Origin: Byssochlamys sp. IMV 00236 | Taxonomy: Eukaryota > Ascomycota > Eurotiomycetes > Eurotiales > Thermoascaceae | Assembly (NCBI GenBank): GCA_001931875.2 | Contig: MSJH02000338.1 | Span: 1-16,285, forward strand | Length of the DNA: 16,285 nucleotides | Direction of reading: 5' to 3' | Shown here: one piece after another, positions 1 to 9,291 of the stretch | How positions within the stretch are numbered: position 1 is the stretch's first letter | Layout of the letters: the number at the start of each line of letters is the position of its first letter | Program-made: the position numbers and the translations under genes | Notes under the pieces: generated by a model | Database searches by the model: none | Seen by the model: only the letters and a program-made list of their open reading frames with translations | Told to the model about the DNA's origin: nothing

Positions 1-1
1 A

Positions 2-3
<2 letters not shown>

Positions 4-32
<29 letters not shown>
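4..32. repeat. Poly(A)/poly(T) homopolymer tract
   Basis: An uninterrupted run of about 29 A on the plus strand, lying about 100 bases beyond the stop codon of the minus-strand GDS1-like gene. On the coding strand of that gene it is a T tract in the 3' flank. No function is claimed, and its length may be inexact because long homopolymers are error-prone. Confidence 0.85.
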
Positions 33-39
<7 letters not shown>

Positions 40-130
40 AACAATAGAAGTGAACATGAAAGCTTGATATCTTTAAGATGAACATTTTATATAAGTACAC
101 TTATGGCGCGTGTGTTTTGATGAAGCTGTA

Positions 131-3100
131 CTATCGAAGATCGTCATCAAAATCACTACCACCAATATCGATATCTTCATCTTCATCATTATCGTCATCC
201 TCTTTTAGACTTTCTGAAGATGTCTTTGGTATGGAAATAACAGGTTGACTGCTGTTACTGTTACTACTATTACTACTAGCATTGCTCGTTTTGTGTTCGA
301 CCACCATATTCTTCACTTCGTCTTCTTCATCCTCAGATTCTTCTTTAACCTTCTTTTGTTGCATGTGAATTCTCTTACCACCAGCAGGCGTTCTTCTCAT
401 CATACTTCCACCCGTTGACGCTGATTTCTTTATACCGTAGGATGCTAGTTTGCCACCGCCATTATTTCCATTCGCTGCCGTCGACCATTTACCGCCCGAT
501 CTTTTTCGCGCATGAGCATGCTTATGTTGTACCGTGGTCAACTTTGGCTCTGGCGTATCCTGATCATCGTCAAACCGTTTATCATCTTGCATTTCCGGAA
601 GCGAACTGCGTCTTCGTTTCTTTTGTAAATCCTTGGGATGAATGTGAGTTGGAGGCGCGAGACTTGCTCTGCTAAAGAGTTCTTGTAGAGCGGATCCAGT
701 CAAGATGCTATGCTTTACGTCCGTGTCTGACTCGTTGTCGCCGTCATGCGACGAAGTGTCACTGTTGTTTTGATTTGTGCCCTGGCTACTCACAGCATCG
801 TTTGTCTCATCCCTCTTTTTGGTGTCAAACTGTCCGAGAAGAGGTGCTGTCTTGGGGCCACTCGTCTTCAGTGCTTTGTGTGGGTTGGCGAGAAGAAGCT
901 CTTGTAGTTGGGTAGCAGCCACACTGCCTGAAGATGATTGTCGAGAAATCGGAGGAACCGCGAACGGACCGGTCTTGTCAGTCCGCAGCGCCGCAAGGGC
1001 CAAGGCAGTGAGTCGATTATCACGTGCTGTAGGTTTTCTTGTGATCTGGATCGGCAGAGGAGATGGGAAATAAGATTCAATTGAGTCGTCTAGGAAGTGG
1101 CCCAGCTTGTGTTGAATAGAGCATGTGATGGCTAACTCTTGGGCTCGACGTAGTGGGATCCATGTACCAAATAGCTGGCTCTTTCTTTTGGGCATACGCA
1201 CGCGTTCCATTTCAAAACTTAGAATCATGCTTCGTTCACTTTCTGTTTCGATGCCTCCAGCTGCTAGTAACGCAGTGCCATTAATAAAGCCAGTATCAAG
1301 TCGTCGCATGATACGGTACTCAGGTGTCGTTTCTGTCTTTTCAAGTACAACCACGCACACGGCGATGTGATCAATGACTGTAATATACATCGCTGGTGTC
1401 ATGGGTGTCAATGTGTGGACGACCGGTTCGGTGGCATTGTGGGCTAGGTTGGGCGCTGTATCGGTCGTAGGAGACACTAGAGGAGGTGGCGCAGAATTGC
1501 CCATGTTTAATTTGCTGGTGATGTTGTTATCCTTCTTCAAGAATGCTTCTAGTGCAGGAAACCTCGATAGGATGGATTTGATATCAATGGAAGGAGAAGC
1601 AGATGAAGTTGCTTGGGCTGTGCTGGTTGTGGGTGTTGATGCAGTGGACGCGTTCGATGTAGTAGTAGTATTAGTGGTTGGAGGTGGCAAAGAGGATGAT
1701 GAGGAAGCATGATTAGCAGCAGCTGCTGCGGCGGCAGATTTTGTAAGTGTTTGCATATAGATAGCCATGGTCTTTGCCAAATCAAATGTTGGTGACAGTT
1801 GTTGCAAAGCTTGAAGATTCGAGGTCATTTGCTGTAGTGCGGATAGGTTAATATTTTGAATGTTCATCGATTTAAGCAGCTCAGATGCTGATAGCACCGC
1901 AGCAGATGGGGCTGTGCTGCTATTGTTTGTGTTGTTGGATGCAGGTAATATATCTCGTTTGGTATTTGTAGGCGCAGGTAATATGGGTGTGGGTGCAGCA
2001 GGTGCGTTTGATGGTGATGAATCTTTCTTTTCATCGTCTTCAAATTTTACAAAGTCCTCACTGTTTTCTACATCCATTAGCGAAGAGCTTCCAGTTGGTT
2101 TTGAGCTGCTTGTACTCGCTGCTGTTTGTGATGCATATGCTGTGGAAGACGGTGGTGGTGATGTTGATGGTGCTGCGGTTGTTATTTTTGATGTATTATT
2201 ATCATTATCATTATTATCAGTATTAGATTGAGCTACAGTTTCGACATTCTCTTCTGCTGCTGCTTGTACTTTTTTCTGCCCAGTCTCTGTCTTTTCTTCT
2301 TCTTTATCCTTCTCATCCTTTTGTTGATCTCTATCTGAACTTTCCTCAGGTTCTTCTTCAATTTTATCTGCTACACCTCTTGCAGCACTTGCTAGCAGCA
2401 CTTTTTGCAAGAGAGATTTGTCATTTGGGCCGAGCATAGCTGATGAAAAACTCTTTCGATGAGAGCGAGGCACACCACCAGATGATGATGAGCTACCAAA
2501 GTAATCATCCAATTCTGCGACAGATATTGATTCTGGAGTAGCAATGTTGAATGGAATATGATGAGCAGTTGAGGGATCATGGATATAGTCATTTTCAAAG
2601 TCATGTTCAAAAGAGAATGGTGTCCAGAATTCTTGTTCACCAGGAAAGCCGCTGTTAAATGAAAATGAAGGTTTTCTTGCTGTTCCTCCTTCCAGCGGAG
2701 GTATAGAAAGTGTTGGTTTAGGTGGTTCGTCATGTGTAGTGGTTGATGCGGTTGAAGATATATCGGATGTGGGATTGACGGCATTAGATGGTCTACGAGA
2801 GGGTACCCTGATGGAAGGAATGGAGTCAAGATCGTCATCTGGCGGACCTTTTAACATTTCTTCATGAAAATCAGAATGCTCACTGTTATCATCTTCTTGC
2901 TCTTCTTCTTCATCTGATGCTATTTTAGTGAATCCAGAAACAGTGGAAGTAGATGATTTTCTACGTGAAGGTGATTGATCTAATTTTCGTTTCTTTGAAA
3001 TATGAGTAGACTGTAATTGATCACTATCCATTTCTTCATGCTGACTTCTCGTACGTGATCTGGATGATTTTCTTAATGTCGATGGGCTTGATTTCTTTGC

Positions 3101-3629
3101 TTTTTTACGTAAATTCTTTTCTTCATCGCTTTGTGTCTTTTCTTCTTCTTTAGAATCAATCTCTTGTTCCAATTCTGATTCTCCTGTGTTTGGTACTGAT
3201 TCAGTAGCTAATGAATAGTTAATTTTTCTAGAATGATGTTGATCAACATGTTTTGCAAGTAAAGGAGCTCTTGGAGGATTATGCTCAGCGGCTCTTTTAA
3301 AATGCTGTGAAATACGAGAGGAGACTGTAGCAAAAGGTGTGGCACCACTAAATGATGGTTAAAAATGTTGTCAAATATATATATTTATATATATAAGCTT
3401 ACCCAAGTGTTGCATATTTATGCTTTACAATTATATTTGCCAATTCTTTTGGTGAGCTTGGTTTATTTCCCATTTTGATTAAAGCTTTCAAAATAGCCGT
3501 GAATACTTTATCTTTTGCATCATCAGGGTGGATTGGTACTGGTAAACCATTAGCACTGGTTCCTTCTTGACGCTTTTTTGGCTTATTTTCGACCGGATTT
3601 GTACTCGGTTTTTGATGGGCCATTATCAT
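131..3629 (-). CDS. GDS1: GDS1-like nuclear protein with N-terminal winged helix and internal APSES/KilA-N-like domain
   Basis: Two exons, 3403-3629 and 131-3347, joined across a 55-nt GT-AG intron (3348-3402). The sum is 3,444 nt, or 1,147 residues. The splice restores the peptide ATLGGATPFATVSSRISQHF. Residues about 38-112 match the Gds1-type winged helix: KVFTAILKALIKMGNKPSSP, then KELANIIVKHKYATLG, then SRISQHFKRAAEHNPPRAPL. Residues about 728-840 (plus-strand 1058-1390) resemble an APSES/KilA-N DNA-binding fold: RRLDTGFINGTALLAAGG, ERSMILSFEMERVRM, LFGTWIPLRRAQELA. The rest is low complexity: acidic and KR-rich stretches that could act as nuclear signals, Ser/Thr/Asn tracts, a poly-Ala run and a very acidic C terminus. 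Yeast Gds1 is a nuclear protein linked to growth on glycerol; a transcriptional role here is inference. A second ATG two codons in (3623) has a better context (A at -3, G at +4) and may be the true start. The family call is firm for the winged helix and good for the APSES-like part. Confidence 0.85.
3348..3402 (-). other. GT-AG intron of the GDS1-like gene
   Basis: The donor GTAAGC follows the codons for ATLG, and the acceptor ends in ATTTAG. Removal joins GG|T and continues the winged helix in frame. The intron is 55 nt and very AT-rich, with an alternating ATATAT stretch. It splits the domain just before its GGATPFATVS segment. Confidence 0.85.
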
Positions 3630-4051
3630 AAAAAAATATATGTAAAATGAAGTGAGAAAAGAGGGTATTGAAATATGACAGATAAGGGAAGAAAGAAAGA
3701 AAAAAAAACAAAACTAAATTTCCCCCGGTGGAAAAATTTGGTCTCAAAGAACGGAGTTTTATTTAAAATCAAAAACATCAAAAGATCATGTTTATCAGCT
3801 AGTGTTCTATTTTATTTTTCCTTTCAATAAAAATGGCGTCTTTTTATTCCTTGAATATTTTTAATGAAGTAAGAGAAAATAAAGAAAAAAAGAGAATAAG
3901 TATATCTCTTTTTTTATTATACTTTCCCTTTCCTCTTTCACTGTCTTTTTATTTTGTATCTCAGATTGATATTCCGATTGTCAATTCTACGAATTGAGGT
4001 TATTGTTCTTGAGTTTATTGTAAAACAAAGGTAACATCAAAGAGTACTGAT
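3630..4051. other. Intergenic spacer, promoter side of the GDS1-like gene
   Basis: AT-rich spacer with A-rich and T-rich tracts and no coding signal that I recognise. It must contain the promoter of the minus-strand GDS1-like gene. I see no well-defined TATA box or known operator. Confidence 0.5.
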
Positions 4052-4429
4052 ATGTTTACAGTCAGGCTGGTGGATACTGATAAGGTAAATGAAATACGAG
4101 TCCCACAAACATATGCAGTTAGTAAAAGCATTCAACTATATGAAAAAATTTCATTTTCTTTCTTCTCTTACCATTCTTGTAAACTGTTTGCACTGGATGA
4201 AAGCAATAGATGCACATTTGGGAGATATTGTGTTCGTTATACACACAGGGGTATACAGATTGTGCTTCTTAGATTACCACCATATCGCATGTATCTTTTG
4301 ATTCGTGAACCTATACCTAAACCACGGTCACCAACAAACATGATAGGTTTTACGTTTCTAGAAGATGTAGCATATTTGCGTTCATCTGAACAAAGTTTAT
4401 CAGTGTATTTGCGTTTTTGTAGCTCGTAA
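4052..4429 (+). CDS. Doubtful open reading frame, unrecognised
   Basis: A plus-strand frame of 125 codons starting at an ATG. The first residues, MFTVRLVDTD, look like a eukaryotic protein start and faintly recall the beginning of DNA polymerase zeta (REV3), but nothing after residue 11 supports that. A GTAAAT donor-like site follows codon 11. Composition is ordinary for AT-rich DNA, and a second overlapping frame (4089-4301) is also open, which weakens the case. It may be chance or a gene fragment. Confidence 0.15.
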   Translation: MFTVRLVDTDKVNEIRVPQTYAVSKSIQLYEKISFSFFSYHSCKLFALDESNRCTFGRYCVRYTHRGIQIVLLRLPPYRMYLLIREPIPKPRSPTNMIGFTFLEDVAYLRSSEQSLSVYLRFCSS

Positions 4430-4577
4430 GCTCTTTTTTGCCTCAGTCGACTTGGCGAGTATTAGAAATTTCGTATAACATGTTAATGTTCAATATATGT
4501 ATTATGTAATTCATTTAAATGTTCAAGATTTCTAGCACTAGTCGTATCAATTTTACTTAAAAGAGCCTCGGTTTTCA

Positions 4578-5592
4578 TCACTTGTCATAGTTTTTTAGCA
4601 CATTCAAGTTGTTTTCTATGTTTTCGAGCACCGTTTTTATAGTCAACTTCAGGTGCATGGACTTTGTATGGCCTAGGTAACTACATGTATAAAAGGACAT
4701 TTGAATAGTAGAATCACTTGCTTCTTGTTCTGACACGTAGTAATTGAGTATATTAATGTTAACGACAGAGATTTCCATTATATCAATATCAGCATTATCT
4801 TCTTCTGACAGGCTTTCTAAAGCAGAGTACTTGTAGATCAAGGTGAGATTAAAAATTTTCCATGTCAAAGCTAGCAGTTTCTGTCATAGTAACAAGACCA
4901 TTGTCAATACCCGAGCGTGTAATTTTACTCGATTTTAATAAGCCATCATCTATCTTCATATTCTCTACTTTGTCGATACACTTGAGTGCATCTTGTGTGG
5001 TAGCACACGTCTTTTGTTGCTTGGTTCTTGTGTAAAAGATGGCGAAAAGAAAAGGAGCATCAACGTTCAGAGAGTTTAAAATGCTTGGTACAAGGTATAG
5101 TGTTATTTTTAAAGTAAACTTGTTATAGCCTGTAGCGTGCAAAATACTGTTGGACATCAAGAAAGAAAGTTGATGCGATATTGTACGAAAGCTTTCTTTT
5201 GAGGGTACGCATGTCTTCAAAAAGTTGATAATGAGTATACGAGTTTGCAATTCCTTCGATTCTGCATCGGCAAGCTTATCGCTAACCTCATCTTCTTCAA
5301 TACCGTGGCTAAAGTGCTTAAACGGTATATCTTTGATTACGCCTCTTAAGGCCATCAATTGTAGTCCAGGAACGTCATTGCCTATTGAATCAGTCTCATC
5401 TTCTGCTAAGTCATCGCCTTTGTCGACACGTTTTTCAATCTTTAAAGCAAGAGCAGTTTCAAATTGTTGTTGAAGGGCTTCTATCAATTCATATTCTCTT
5501 TCATTTGATTTTCTTGCTCTTTCTTGTGCGACTTGGCTTGATTCAGCTACGACAGCTTGACTGAATTGAGCTTCATCGATAAATCTTTTCAT
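4578..5592 (-). CDS. Unrecognised hypothetical protein, probably frame-broken near its 3' end
   Basis: From the ATG at 5592 the minus strand is open for 247 codons to 4849. The N-terminal third is convincingly protein-like: charged and helical, with AQERARKSNEREYELIEALQ likely to form a coiled coil. The frame also extends upstream without stop to about 5667 (FPSKLHKPPEWKRTG), so the true start or an upstream exon may be missing. At a T-rich run (about 4852-4860) this frame ends in MENF-stop, while the adjacent frame is open for a further 96 codons to 4578. A one-base slip there would fuse the two. I recognise no domain. It could be a lineage-specific gene, a pseudogene or a degraded mobile-element gene. 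There is no recognisable partner nearby. Confidence 0.35.
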
Positions 5593-5759
5593 GCCTGTAC
5601 GCTTCCACTCCGGAGGTTTATGTAATTTTGAGGGGAACTTAAAGATCCCTTTGCGGTTCTTTACCCTTCATAATACTACTGAAGAATAAAGGATGATGCA
5701 AAGAGAAAGAAAGGGGAGACTTATTTGATGTAATATATGAATTTATAAAGGGCTAGTTC

Positions 5760-6060
5760 TTCAACGCGGCTAAATTGGGTATACGCTACGTGCACGAGGA
5801 AATCCCACGAGAGAGTCAATGCTACAAGCGCTACCTGTAATATCGTCAACTAAACGTTCCAATGCGTAGTGTCACGTTAAACATATTCAGGAACAGACAT
5901 CTTTCCATATTCCTTGATGTAGACTTTTATAAGGCAAACACTTGGTGCACTCAAAAATGCACTCAAAAATATACTAACGCTACGGCCGCTACCTATGTTG
6001 TCACTATACAACTTTACACTACCAAGGTCTCTGCCTAAGGCTGTCCAGTTCATTCTCTCT
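5760..6060. other. Degenerate duplicated motif in gene-poor DNA
   Basis: Two short stretches about 170 bases apart, 5819-5848 and 5988-6013, share the pattern GCTAC..GC(C)GCTACCT followed by a GTCA-containing tail. Translated on the minus strand they give related peptides (SDNIGSGRSVSI and VDDITGSACSID). A small tandem duplication, TGCACTCAAAAA twice, lies between them at about 5946-5970. A 103-codon minus-strand frame covers 5877-6188 but matches nothing I know. This looks like decayed coding or repeat sequence. Confidence 0.25.
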
Positions 6061-6221
6061 GATATAAAATACGATATCATCATAATTACACGTGTTCTTG
6101 TTTCTTTGTTAATAGACTGACAACATAAAACTAGAATAAATAACGACATTTCTTTTTTATCTCTTTCTTTCTTAAAAGAACAAAACAAGTTGGTAACTTC
6201 ATAAACTCATGCTTAGCTTGA

Positions 6222-7032
6222 CAAAATATAACTAAAAGGCAAGCTGGGGACTTTATTGAAAAGGTATCACAAGAAGCATTCACTATATCTTCTAACTATA
6301 CAGAAAATAAGTATTTATATTTTTAATTAGGAAGGCAAGGGAAAAAAAGTACTTCGAACGACGGAAGATATTGCCCAATTTGAAAATGTTCTCCAGAAAG
6401 TCAGTGTTAGAGATAAAGCAGAGGATATCCCAGCAGATGCAGGTGTCGACTCTCAAGAGTCTCAATATGTGAATGTTCTTTCTCAAGATAGTGATCAGGG
6501 AATTCAGACTGATACAAGTGTTCCTTTTATGGATATTGTGTACAATGAAAGTGAACTGGGCAACTCGTATAAAGACAGGCAACCAGTAACCGAAACAGAA
6601 GAATCTTCTTCTTCTTCTTCCGTGATAGGCTATGTATGGACAAGGACCCTGAGCGAGCTAAATATGGGTTCATTTGGAAAGAAAGAAATGCCTACCACTA
6701 ACGAAAAAATCAAGTCAATCTATGATGATGCTCATAAGAATGCTATGAACAAGACTTTAAAACCAGGAAATATGGATAAAAAGCTGTTTCTTTCTGCTTT
6801 ATTTGACTACCCAACTCAAGAAGAATAATGGAAAAAATACTTAGTACCTATTGCACGACTGCCTGAAAACATCGTCAGCTGCATAAAATCAATGGAAAAG
6901 GCTATGGATGATAACACCATTATGAAAGTAGAAGAAGCTCAACTAAACAGTGTTGAAGAACTAGCTCTTCATCATATAACCTTGGGTATCTACTTGAATC
7001 ATTCCATAAATTCAAGTGAACCTTTGTGCTAG
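6222..7032 (+). pseudogene. Remnant of an unrecognised split gene with an internal stop codon
   Basis: An open segment 6222-6263 (QNITKRQAGDFIEK) joins in frame to 6331-6828 if a 67-nt intron is removed (donor GTATCA at 6264, CTAAC branch motif at 6292-6296, acceptor TTAATTAG ending at 6330). The second segment is acidic and Ser-rich, then Lys-rich, and ends in TAA at 6826. The same frame stays open for 67 more codons after that stop, to TAG at 7030. No ATG begins the first segment; a TGA precedes it directly. The pattern fits a truncated gene with a nonsense mutation, but a short real gene ending at 6828 cannot be excluded. No domain is recognised. Confidence 0.35.
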
Positions 7033-7992
7033 TGCGTTTTTTACCCTTGATCCCAAAAGAGGCTTTTAGTCTCCATTACCGACCCTTTGATCTCGTCCAG
7101 GCAGTCTTTTATTGCACTCAACAGAACGTTTAATAAAACAAAATCCGTTATTTTAAAATTTATAATACAAAATATACAAAATACGACATCTTGCAACGAC
7201 ATTACTTTCTAGAAATAGTGTATACGACACCCAGAAAAGGAACTGACGTGTACTGTTTTTCGCCTTAGTCGTTTCTTTGATCACAGGGGACTATAAATAA
7301 TTATTTAAAGAATTATTGTTGCTGACTATTATGAAGAAATAGAGATTGATTTGACAATATTGGTGGTTTTGTGTGCATTCGAAAAGGTTAAGAATTAAGT
7401 GAAAGACAGCTGTTTGAAACTGAGGAAAAATGTCGCTTCGCCGCGTATCGAGTCAGACTCCGACTTTGCGGCCATCTGGTTTGACATTCCGAAATGCAAT
7501 CTAAATCATGATGCTAACCCAACATACAACAGTCAACCTTTTCATTCTGAATAAATCAATGTAAGCCCATTTGAGCTTAAAGGTGTCTATTTTTTTGTGT
7601 GTTGATCAATTGCTTTATTGCTATATCTCTTTTACGCTGTGGATACCTTTATAAATTACATGATATTCTTCTTTTATTGATAAACAAGGTACTATCCATT
7701 ACACCAAATAAACACTTTATTATGTTCTATGTTGTCAACAACTCACAAATATCTCACATATCCATATTATCTGCTATCTAGTCTTTTTAGTTGAACAAAA
7801 GACTAAAATAATAATAAAAAAATGAACTGATTTTTGTTAGATCTTTTACATGTAATTTTATATATTAAAAAAGAACAAAAGAAAAAAGAAAATAACCCTT
7901 TTGATATCGTCTACATAAAAAGAATAGAAGCGTTGATTATTTCCTTGTGTTTCTTTTAAGTTGAATTGAAGGATTGTGTATGTTGAAGTTTA
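7033..7992. other. AT-rich intergenic stretch with one tiny ORF
   Basis: No recognisable gene. A 24-codon ORF at 7430-7504 begins MSLRRVSSQ in a good ATG context (AAAA before ATG). A TATA-like TATAAATA lies about 135 bases upstream, near 7292, and AATAAA lies about 45 bases downstream. These could mark a small transcript or be chance. The part from 7599 to 7990 is mostly A/T tracts and forms the 3' flank of the minus-strand COX5 gene. Confidence 0.3.
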
Positions 7993-7994
7993 TT
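7989..7994 (-). promoter_or_regulatory. Possible polyadenylation signal overlapping the COX5 stop
   Basis: Minus-strand AATAAA begins inside the TAA stop codon of COX5. If used, the 3' UTR would be very short. Only a motif match, so weak evidence. Confidence 0.3.
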
Positions 7995-8570
7995 AATCGC
8001 TGGTAACATAACCCTTTCCTTTGTAACCTTCTGAAGAGATACCAGTGATGGGGTTGGAGTTCTGGCTCTTGAGATATTCGTTGGTGGCTTCTTCCCATTC
8101 TTTGCTGATAGTCTTGGGTGTTTCTTGTCCTATAAAATATATAAGTATTTAAACTTGGCATCTCTTTAATTTCATTACCATTAACACGGATAGCATAGAA
8201 GAGAGCGGCAGAGGCAGCAATAACACCAGAGACACCACCAACAACCTTCATGCCATGACCAGGCTTGGTCAAAGGTTCACGAGGACCGTGAGGGCCAAAA
8301 GCAATGTAATCTATCAAGTGTCAATAGGATTCCTGAAACAAAGATAATAAAAAACTACTCACAGGCAGCCTTCTTTTCTTCAAGAGAAAGAACCTTCCAG
8401 TCACCCTTTTGTGCTTCTTCAAGTTGTTTAGCAATGGTGTTTTGTTCGGCAGTAGAAAGAGTCTTCCAACGAGTTTCAATGTTTTGGACAGAAACGTTAG
8501 TAGAGGCGTTACGGCGACCGACCATACGGGTGGCACCAGTGCGAGCACGAACAGCAGCAGAACGAAGCAT
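7993..8570 (-). CDS. COX5: Cytochrome c oxidase subunit 5 (fungal Va; counterpart of mammalian COX4)
   Basis: Three exons, 8363-8570, 8179-8310 and 7993-8129, with two GT-AG introns of 52 nt (8311-8362) and 49 nt (8130-8178). They sum to 477 nt and 158 residues. The start is the ATG opening an Arg/Ala/Ser-rich, acid-free segment (MLRSAAVRARTGATRMVGRR), a typical mitochondrial targeting presequence. The matrix part holds TRWKTLSTAEQ and GDWKVLSLEEKKAAYYIAFGPHGPR, characteristic of the COX4/COX5 family. One membrane segment lies at about residues 92-111. The C terminus faces the intermembrane space and contains TPKTISKEWEEATNEYLKSQ. It is a nuclear-encoded structural and regulatory subunit of respiratory complex IV. 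The first splice creates the Tyr-Tyr pair (T|AT TAC), which fixes the junction. Length is usual for fungal COX5. Confidence 0.95.
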
Positions 8571-8984
8571 GTTGATTATAATTTAAGAGAAGAGGAGGAG
8601 TAGAAAGGGTTGGCGGCGTTTTTTAATTTTTTTTTCAATTGCAAGTTTTTTCTGATCTTTTTGCCATGCCAGCCAGGGAGGCTGAGTCAAATACCGGGGC
8701 ACCACTCAAAAGTAACACTCCGATAACTTGCCAGTTGTCTATGTTTTACGCTCCTGCAAGAATGGCATCTACGTCACTACTATATACATTCATTCTCCGG
8801 TACTTGCAACTTCAGGTAACTTTAAAGTTACTATTGAAAAGCACTTTGAAATATTTAACTTTTTTGTGAATGCTCTTGAAGTAAAGGTTATTAAGTGCAA
8901 TAGACTTTTTTTCAAAGTGTTTATTATATTAATTGTAAAAAAGGGAAAAAATCATTGTTGTATTGATAGAAGTGTATGAGAAGA
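8571..8984. other. Spacer upstream of COX5, no gene seen
   Basis: Holds the 5' flank of COX5 (a purine-rich stretch on the plus strand directly before its ATG) and the 3' flank of the small frame at 8985-9180. Plus-strand open stretches here have no protein-like character. No recognised promoter motif beyond T-rich tracts. Confidence 0.4.
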
Positions 8985-9180
8985 TTATTCGACGTCATAC
9001 ATTGCAGTAGCTGCTTCTTTCAAAGTGTTTATCAACAAAGACATTTCGTTTAACTTGTCCTTACTGGGCTAATAAAGCAAATCTTCTTCCTTCGTTGATG
9101 AATTCTTTAAAACGCAGGCTTCGCTCCTCCATGTCACTATTACTTTGAATGTTACCAAAGTGGAGGTTTTTAGTTTCCAT
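8985..9180 (-). CDS. Small unrecognised protein gene with a one-base frame disruption
   Basis: From the ATG at 9180 the minus strand encodes 39 residues (METKNLHFGNIQ, then RSLRFKEFINEGRRFALLAQ) and stops at TAA (9061-9063). Skipping one base there continues directly into a frame ending at 8985 (KDKLNEMSLLINTLKEAATA, then MYDVE). Both halves are protein-like, helical and charged, and together would make a compact protein of about 64 residues. No intron is possible in the zero-length gap. An alternative intron using GTAAGG at the stop leads only to a short tail. The frame could be broken by mutation, by a base error in the sequence, or bypassed by +1 ribosomal frameshifting. It sits 111 bases downstream of eIF2A on the same strand. 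I do not recognise the family. Confidence 0.5.
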
Positions 9181-9272
9181 GACTGTCCCTTTTATTGTTT
9201 ATTACGCTTAGTTGGCCGCTAAGTAGAATAAAAAAAAAAGATAATGCATTATTCCAAAAACAAGGAACAAAC

Positions 9273-9278
9273 TTTATT
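9273..9278 (-). promoter_or_regulatory. Probable polyadenylation signal of eIF2A
   Basis: Minus-strand AATAAA about 14 nt beyond the TAG stop of the eIF2A gene. Position and motif suit a 3'-end signal; no other support. Confidence 0.4.
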
Positions 9279-9291
9279 TAAAAAGTAAGCT

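Noticed and set aside
1021..1026. CACGTG E-box
   Set aside because: It lies inside the coding region of the GDS1-like gene and is most likely chance; the same holds for the isolated site at 6089-6094, which has no gene next to it.
415..2231. Several plus-strand open frames of 80-123 codons opposite the GDS1-like gene
   Set aside because: They are antisense shadows of a long coding region with biased Ser/Thr/Asp/Glu codons; their composition mirrors the coding strand and no domain appears.
4052..4090. Start of a DNA polymerase zeta (REV3) gene
   Set aside because: Only about ten N-terminal residues resemble it; downstream sequence in all plus frames lacks the conserved exonuclease-like and polymerase segments.
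4260..4330. Tc1/mariner-like transposase hint (LRLPPY followed by hydrophobic residues)
   Set aside because: The LPPY motif is not followed by the expected S.DLNPIE pattern in any frame, and no catalytic residues or inverted repeats were found.
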